Source of the DNA: Caldisericota bacterium
GTDB lineage: Bacteria; Caldisericota; Caldisericia; Caldisericales; Caldisericaceae
Reading direction: 5' to 3'
DNA: 34,924 bases
Assembly: GCA_030621215.1 (NCBI GenBank)
Contig: JAUXIC010000005.1
Coordinates: 1 to 34,924 of the forward strand
In this document: in pieces, positions 31,441 to 34,924 of the stretch
Numbering within the stretch: position 1 is the stretch's first letter
How the letters are laid out: every line of letters begins with the position of its first letter
Notes under the pieces: model-generated
Databases searched by the model: none
What the model was told of the DNA's origin: nothing
Seen by the model: only the letters and a program-made list of their open reading frames with translations
Program-made: the position numbers and the translations under genes

Positions 31441-32945
31441 TGGATGAAATTGCAATAAAATTAATTGGTTCCATACTTAAGGATAAATTCCTCTTGCTGA
31501 GCAGCATTAAAAATGGTTTAGAAAAAGAACTTTTTAGTGCTTATGAAGAAAAAATCCTCGTTGACTATATCCTTAAAAAATATGGCAAAAAAGAAGCAAT
31601 CCCCGAACCCACTTTAATAAAAACAGAATTTGAGGAAAGTGGGATATACTCGACAAATTTAGGTAAACTAGTCGATAAAGCCACAACAGTTACTCCGTTA
31701 AACCTTGAATCCCTTATTGCATATATAGATATTCTCAAAAAAAGGAAATCAGAAGAAAGACTTATGTCTATAGGAAAGCGCATAGAATCTTATATAAAGG
31801 AAAAAGAGCAGAAAAAAGATCTTACCGAATTTACAGGGGAAATAATTAATGAAGTTCACGATATCATGAGGAGAAGAGTCAAAAAAAGGCTCAATCCCGT
31901 AAGGACACAGCTTATTATGTTTTCTTCAGAAGTTGAATCAAGAGAATCTGATAAAAACTTCATTCTTGGATACTCTTTAGAGCCATTTCACTGTCTGAAC
32001 GAAACTCTTTCTGGCGCAAGGCCCGGATTCTACTATGCTTTAGCGGGTGCACCCCGGAGGGGCAAAACAAACTTCATGTTAAGAATCGCTTCATATATTG
32101 CAAGCAATGAACATGTACCTATTCTATTTTATTCATGGGAACAAACTTCAAGAGTTTTATTTTTACGAATTTTTTCCCAAGAAACATTGATACCTCCTTA
32201 TGTACTTGAAACAACAAACGTCATAAGCAATCCCGAGCTTAAGGAAAGATTTAACCGCGGCTATGCAAAAACAGAAAGTTATATGAACTATCTCTATCTT
32301 GTCGAAGGAAGAAGAGAGGATACCATAAATAGAATAAAGAGCCACGCTTTTTCAGTCATGCAGGAAGCAAACACAGACAAAATAGTAATAATTATCGATT
32401 ACCTGCAAAAAGTTCCTACCCCCATTCTTTACCAGGATCTTGCCCAACAAGTAGATGATGTTTCTGGCGGTCTGGCAGGTTTGTCTATGGAGTTAAAATG
32501 TCCAGTTTTTGCTGTTTCTTCCTTTGATAAAGAAGGATGTCGTCTTGATTCAAAAGAAAGCACAACAAGACCTACAATGTTTAACTGCACCGGCGGGGGA
32601 GACATAGAATACGATTCAGATGTTGCGCTTATTCTTACAAAAGATTTCAAAGATACTGCCGCTCTTCATGAAAAGATTGACAATGCTGCAAAAGAAGGAA
32701 GAATCGACTCAACTCAAATACCACATTTTGAGATTTTAAATCTCTATGTAGATAAAAACAGAGATGCCCCTCTTGGAGGAGATATTATTATTCAGTATCT
32801 ATTCCTCATCGAAGACAATAACCTCATAGAAATTGAATATAAAGATATAGAAGAAGAGTATACATATGCAAAAATTTCAAAAATATTCGAATGGATGATG
32901 GATAATGGATATCTTATGCCTATGCAGGGAGATACAGCAAAATAG
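31440..32945 (+). CDS. DnaB-like RecA-fold ATPase (replicative helicase family, divergent)
   Basis: 501 residues. Residues 1-95 resemble a degenerate DnaB N-terminal domain (IKLIGSILKDKFLLLSSI), residues about 95-155 are charged and helical, and the C-terminal part is a DnaB-type RecA domain: Walker A GAPRRGKTNFML (about 203-214), FYSWEQTSRVLFLRIFS in the place of the DnaB FSLEM motif, Walker B IIIDYLQKV (about 317-325), AVSSFDKEG in the place of LSQLNR, GGDIEYDSDVALIL and VDKNRDAPLGG containing the arginine-finger region. It could be the replicative helicase or a paralogue with another role; many motif residues differ from standard DnaB. The ribosome site AGGAGG lies just before the ATG. Confidence 0.8.
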   Translation: MDEIAIKLIGSILKDKFLLLSSIKNGLEKELFSAYEEKILVDYILKKYGKKEAIPEPTLIKTEFEESGIYSTNLGKLVDKATTVTPLNLESLIAYIDILKKRKSEERLMSIGKRIESYIKEKEQKKDLTEFTGEIINEVHDIMRRRVKKRLNPVRTQLIMFSSEVESRESDKNFILGYSLEPFHCLNETLSGARPGFYYALAGAPRRGKTNFMLRIASYIASNEHVPILFYSWEQTSRVLFLRIFSQETLIPPYVLETTNVISNPELKERFNRGYAKTESYMNYLYLVEGRREDTINRIKSHAFSVMQEANTDKIVIIIDYLQKVPTPILYQDLAQQVDDVSGGLAGLSMELKCPVFAVSSFDKEGCRLDSKESTTRPTMFNCTGGGDIEYDSDVALILTKDFKDTAALHEKIDNAAKEGRIDSTQIPHFEILNLYVDKNRDAPLGGDIIIQYLFLIEDNNLIEIEYKDIEEEYTYAKISKIFEWMMDNGYLMPMQGDTAK

Positions 32946-32962
32946 AAAAAAGGAGGCGAAGA

Positions 32963-34180
32963 GTGATATCGCAAGAACTCATCAAAAATCTGATAGTAAA
33001 AAACAATAATAAAATAATCCTCATGGTCTTGGATGGCGTTGCGGGCATACCAAACAAGTTGGGTAAAACAGAGATTGAAACTGCATATGCCCCAAATTTT
33101 GACTTGATAACAAGAGATTCCATTACAGGTATTGCAGATCCTGTTTCAATGGGCATTACTCCCGGTTCAGGACCGGGTCATCTCAGCATTTTCGGATATG
33201 ATCCTATTAAATATATGATAGGTAGAGGTATTTTGGCTGCTTTAGGTATCGGCTTCCCTTTAAAGCAAGGAGACATAGCAGTAAGGGGTAATTTTGCAAC
33301 ACTTGACAGCGCCGATAAAATACTCGACCGAAGGGCTGGCAGAATACCAACAGAACACTGCAAAAAACTCACTGAAATGATACAAAATAAGATAAAGAAA
33401 ATTCAAGATACTGAAATATTTATAAAGCCTGTGATGGATTACCGGTTCACCGTAATTTTCAGGGGAGAAGATCTTTCAGATAGGCTTACCGACACTGACC
33501 CGCAAGCTACTGGCGTTGCGCCGCTAAAATGCAGCTTCTTAGACGCAAAAGCAAAAAAAAGCGCTAAAATAGTGAATGAATTTATTGAAAAAGCAAACAG
33601 TATTATAAAAGACCAGCACCCAGCCAACGGATTATTATTGCGGGGATTTTCTTCGTACCCTGAAATACAGCCGATGACAGAAATCTATGGTTTAAAACCA
33701 GCAGCTATTGCAACATACCCTATGTACAGGGGGCTCGCCAAGCTCGTTGGTATGGACATATTAGATGTAGGCAGTACGGATATCATGGATGAACTAAAAA
33801 CACTAAAAGAAAATTATGATAAATACGATTTTTTCTATTTTCATATAAAGAAAACAGATTCATATGGTGAAGATGGAAACTTCGATGCTAAAGTACGCCT
33901 CATAGAGGAAATAGATGAAAAAATTGTTCCTGAAATACTCAAATTGAATCCTACCGTGCTAGCCATTACATGCGACCATTCCACACCCGCCATAATGAAG
34001 CAGCATAGTTTCCATGGCGTACCGTTTGTCCTTCTGTCTCCTTATGCACGCCCTGACCGGACAGAATATTTTTCAGAAAGAGAAATTGGAACCAAAGGAG
34101 GGCTTGGTAGATTTGAGGCAAAAAATGAAATTATCTTAATGCTTGCTCATGCTCTAAAACTGAAAAAATTCGGTGCTTGA
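32963..34180 (+). CDS. apgM: 2,3-bisphosphoglycerate-independent phosphoglycerate mutase, archaeal type
   Basis: 405 residues. Interconverts 3- and 2-phosphoglycerate in glycolysis. Start GTG at 32963, with AAAGGAGG ending at 32956. The alkaline-phosphatase fold motifs are visible: MVLDGVAGIPNKLGKT (first metal Asp), the catalytic Ser in GSGPGHLSIFGYDP, GRGILAALGIGF, RAGRIPTEHCKKL, TDTDPQATGVAP, FYFHIKKTDSYGEDGNFDAK, and the late metal-binding TCDHSTPAIMKQHSFHGVP. These place it in the archaeal-type ApgM family, found also in several anaerobic or thermophilic bacteria, and not the GpmI type. The stop overlaps the next start by one base. Confidence 0.95.
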   Translation: MISQELIKNLIVKNNNKIILMVLDGVAGIPNKLGKTEIETAYAPNFDLITRDSITGIADPVSMGITPGSGPGHLSIFGYDPIKYMIGRGILAALGIGFPLKQGDIAVRGNFATLDSADKILDRRAGRIPTEHCKKLTEMIQNKIKKIQDTEIFIKPVMDYRFTVIFRGEDLSDRLTDTDPQATGVAPLKCSFLDAKAKKSAKIVNEFIEKANSIIKDQHPANGLLLRGFSSYPEIQPMTEIYGLKPAAIATYPMYRGLAKLVGMDILDVGSTDIMDELKTLKENYDKYDFFYFHIKKTDSYGEDGNFDAKVRLIEEIDEKIVPEILKLNPTVLAITCDHSTPAIMKQHSFHGVPFVLLSPYARPDRTEYFSEREIGTKGGLGRFEAKNEIILMLAHALKLKKFGA

Positions 34181-34924
34181 TGAAAATAAGTTTAATGCTC
34201 ATAGGAGACGAACTCCTCCGCAACGAAAGAAAGGATCTCAATGCCCGCTTCGTAATTTCGGAACTAAAGAAGAAACATCTGTATTTAAACAAATTGCTCC
34301 TCACGGGAGATAATGAGGCCTCAATAAAAGAAGGCCTGCTTTTTCTTATAGCATATTCTGATGTCTTAATTACATCCGGAGGGCTTGGTCTGACCCCCGA
34401 CGATATTACACTATTAACCATTTCAAAAACATTGGGAAGACCGCTTGTAAAAGATAAAACAGCACAATGCTATGCACTAAATAGCTTAAAAAAAATCAAA
34501 CAACAGGCAAACAAGAATTATATAGAAAAAATATCCTACGCAATTAAAGGTGCAATTCCCATAAAAAATGAAGTCGGCGTATCTCCTGGGATGCATATTA
34601 CAATAACCAATAAACATCTTTTTGTTCTCCCCGGTGTACCTCAAGAATTTAATGCAATGTTTACCCGTTACGTATTGCCGTTACTTGCAGACGGAAAAAG
34701 GATTTTTGAAAAAACATTTTTTGTACCACTCAAGGAATCTGATCTTGTTGAATTTCTTGAAATGCTCGAAACAAAATATACAATAAAAACCGCTTCTTAT
34801 CCTCCAATATTTAAAGATTCCCTTCTACAGATTAAACTAATGGGAGAAAAAGAATCAGTTAATAAAACGGTTAAATGCTTTAAAGTATTTTTAAAAAATA
34901 AAGGTATAGAACCAAAGAAAAACA
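34180..34924 (+). CDS. CinA-like protein, molybdopterin-binding (COG1058) domain, 3' end outside window
   Basis: The ATG overlaps the apgM stop (TGATG). The frame stays open for 248 codons to the window end. The protein begins MKISLMLIGDELLRNERKDL, matching the CinA N-terminus, with LITSGGLGLTPDDITLL (the GGLGPTxDD motif, Pro changed to Leu) at about 64-80, SPGMHI and LPGVPQEFNAMF at about 150-165. The family acts as nicotinamide-nucleotide deamidase or ADP-ribose pyrophosphatase, or is competence-linked; whether the C-terminal deamidase domain follows cannot be seen. Some COG1058 proteins lack it, so no gene symbol is assigned. Confidence 0.88.
   Translation, partial: MKISLMLIGDELLRNERKDLNARFVISELKKKHLYLNKLLLTGDNEASIKEGLLFLIAYSDVLITSGGLGLTPDDITLLTISKTLGRPLVKDKTAQCYALNSLKKIKQQANKNYIEKISYAIKGAIPIKNEVGVSPGMHITITNKHLFVLPGVPQEFNAMFTRYVLPLLADGKRIFEKTFFVPLKESDLVEFLEMLETKYTIKTASYPPIFKDSLLQIKLMGEKESVNKTVKCFKVFLKNKGIEPKKN

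Overview
The window is an AT-rich (GC roughly mid-30s percent by eye), gene-dense bacterial chromosome segment. No tRNA, rRNA, CRISPR array, insertion sequence or phage gene is visible, and no stretch over 300 bases lacks a gene. The mix suggests an anaerobic, possibly thermophilic lineage of the Caldisericota/Thermotogota/Synergistota kind: a two-gene radical-SAM type ribonucleotide reductase activase, an archaeal-type phosphoglycerate mutase, an S-layer-homology protein fused to a peptide-binding protein, and strong AAAGGAGG ribosome sites. A Caldisericum-like organism is my best guess from gene content alone; it is an inference, not a match I could run.

Region 1 (1-12451, + strand) is a compact division and cell wall (dcw) operon: murE (3' end only), murF, mraY, murD, ftsW, murG, murC, murB, ddl, a short ftsQ-like gene, ftsA and ftsZ. 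Nearly all junctions overlap or are a few bases apart, so it is read as one transcript. Together these genes make UDP-MurNAc-pentapeptide and lipid II and build the Z-ring. A membrane-anchored HlyD-like protein (12456-13343) closes the block.

Region 2 (13344-20745, + strand) starts with an ECF-type promoter, followed by an ECF sigma factor, a one-span membrane protein that is probably its anti-sigma factor, an SLH-domain/peptide-binding fusion protein, and a complete Opp/Dpp ABC transporter (two permeases, two ATPases). A strong hairpin separates the binding-protein gene from the permeases, and a rho-independent terminator ends the unit.

Region 3 (20886-27763) holds a small metallophosphoesterase on the + strand, converging on a - strand operon: pth, mfd, mazG and an UPF0104-type membrane protein. 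The order pth-mfd-mazG resembles that of Bacillus. The mazG product carries an N-terminal domain that looks like a catalytically dead dual-specificity phosphatase, the most unusual protein here.

Region 4 (27764-34924, + strand) begins at a divergent promoter pair that appears to share one palindromic -35 hexamer. It holds a radical-SAM activase, a GerMN-repeat protein, an amidohydrolase, a DnaB-like ATPase, archaeal-type phosphoglycerate mutase and the start of a CinA-like gene. From the GerMN gene onward the junctions overlap by 1-4 bases or are short, indicating an operon.
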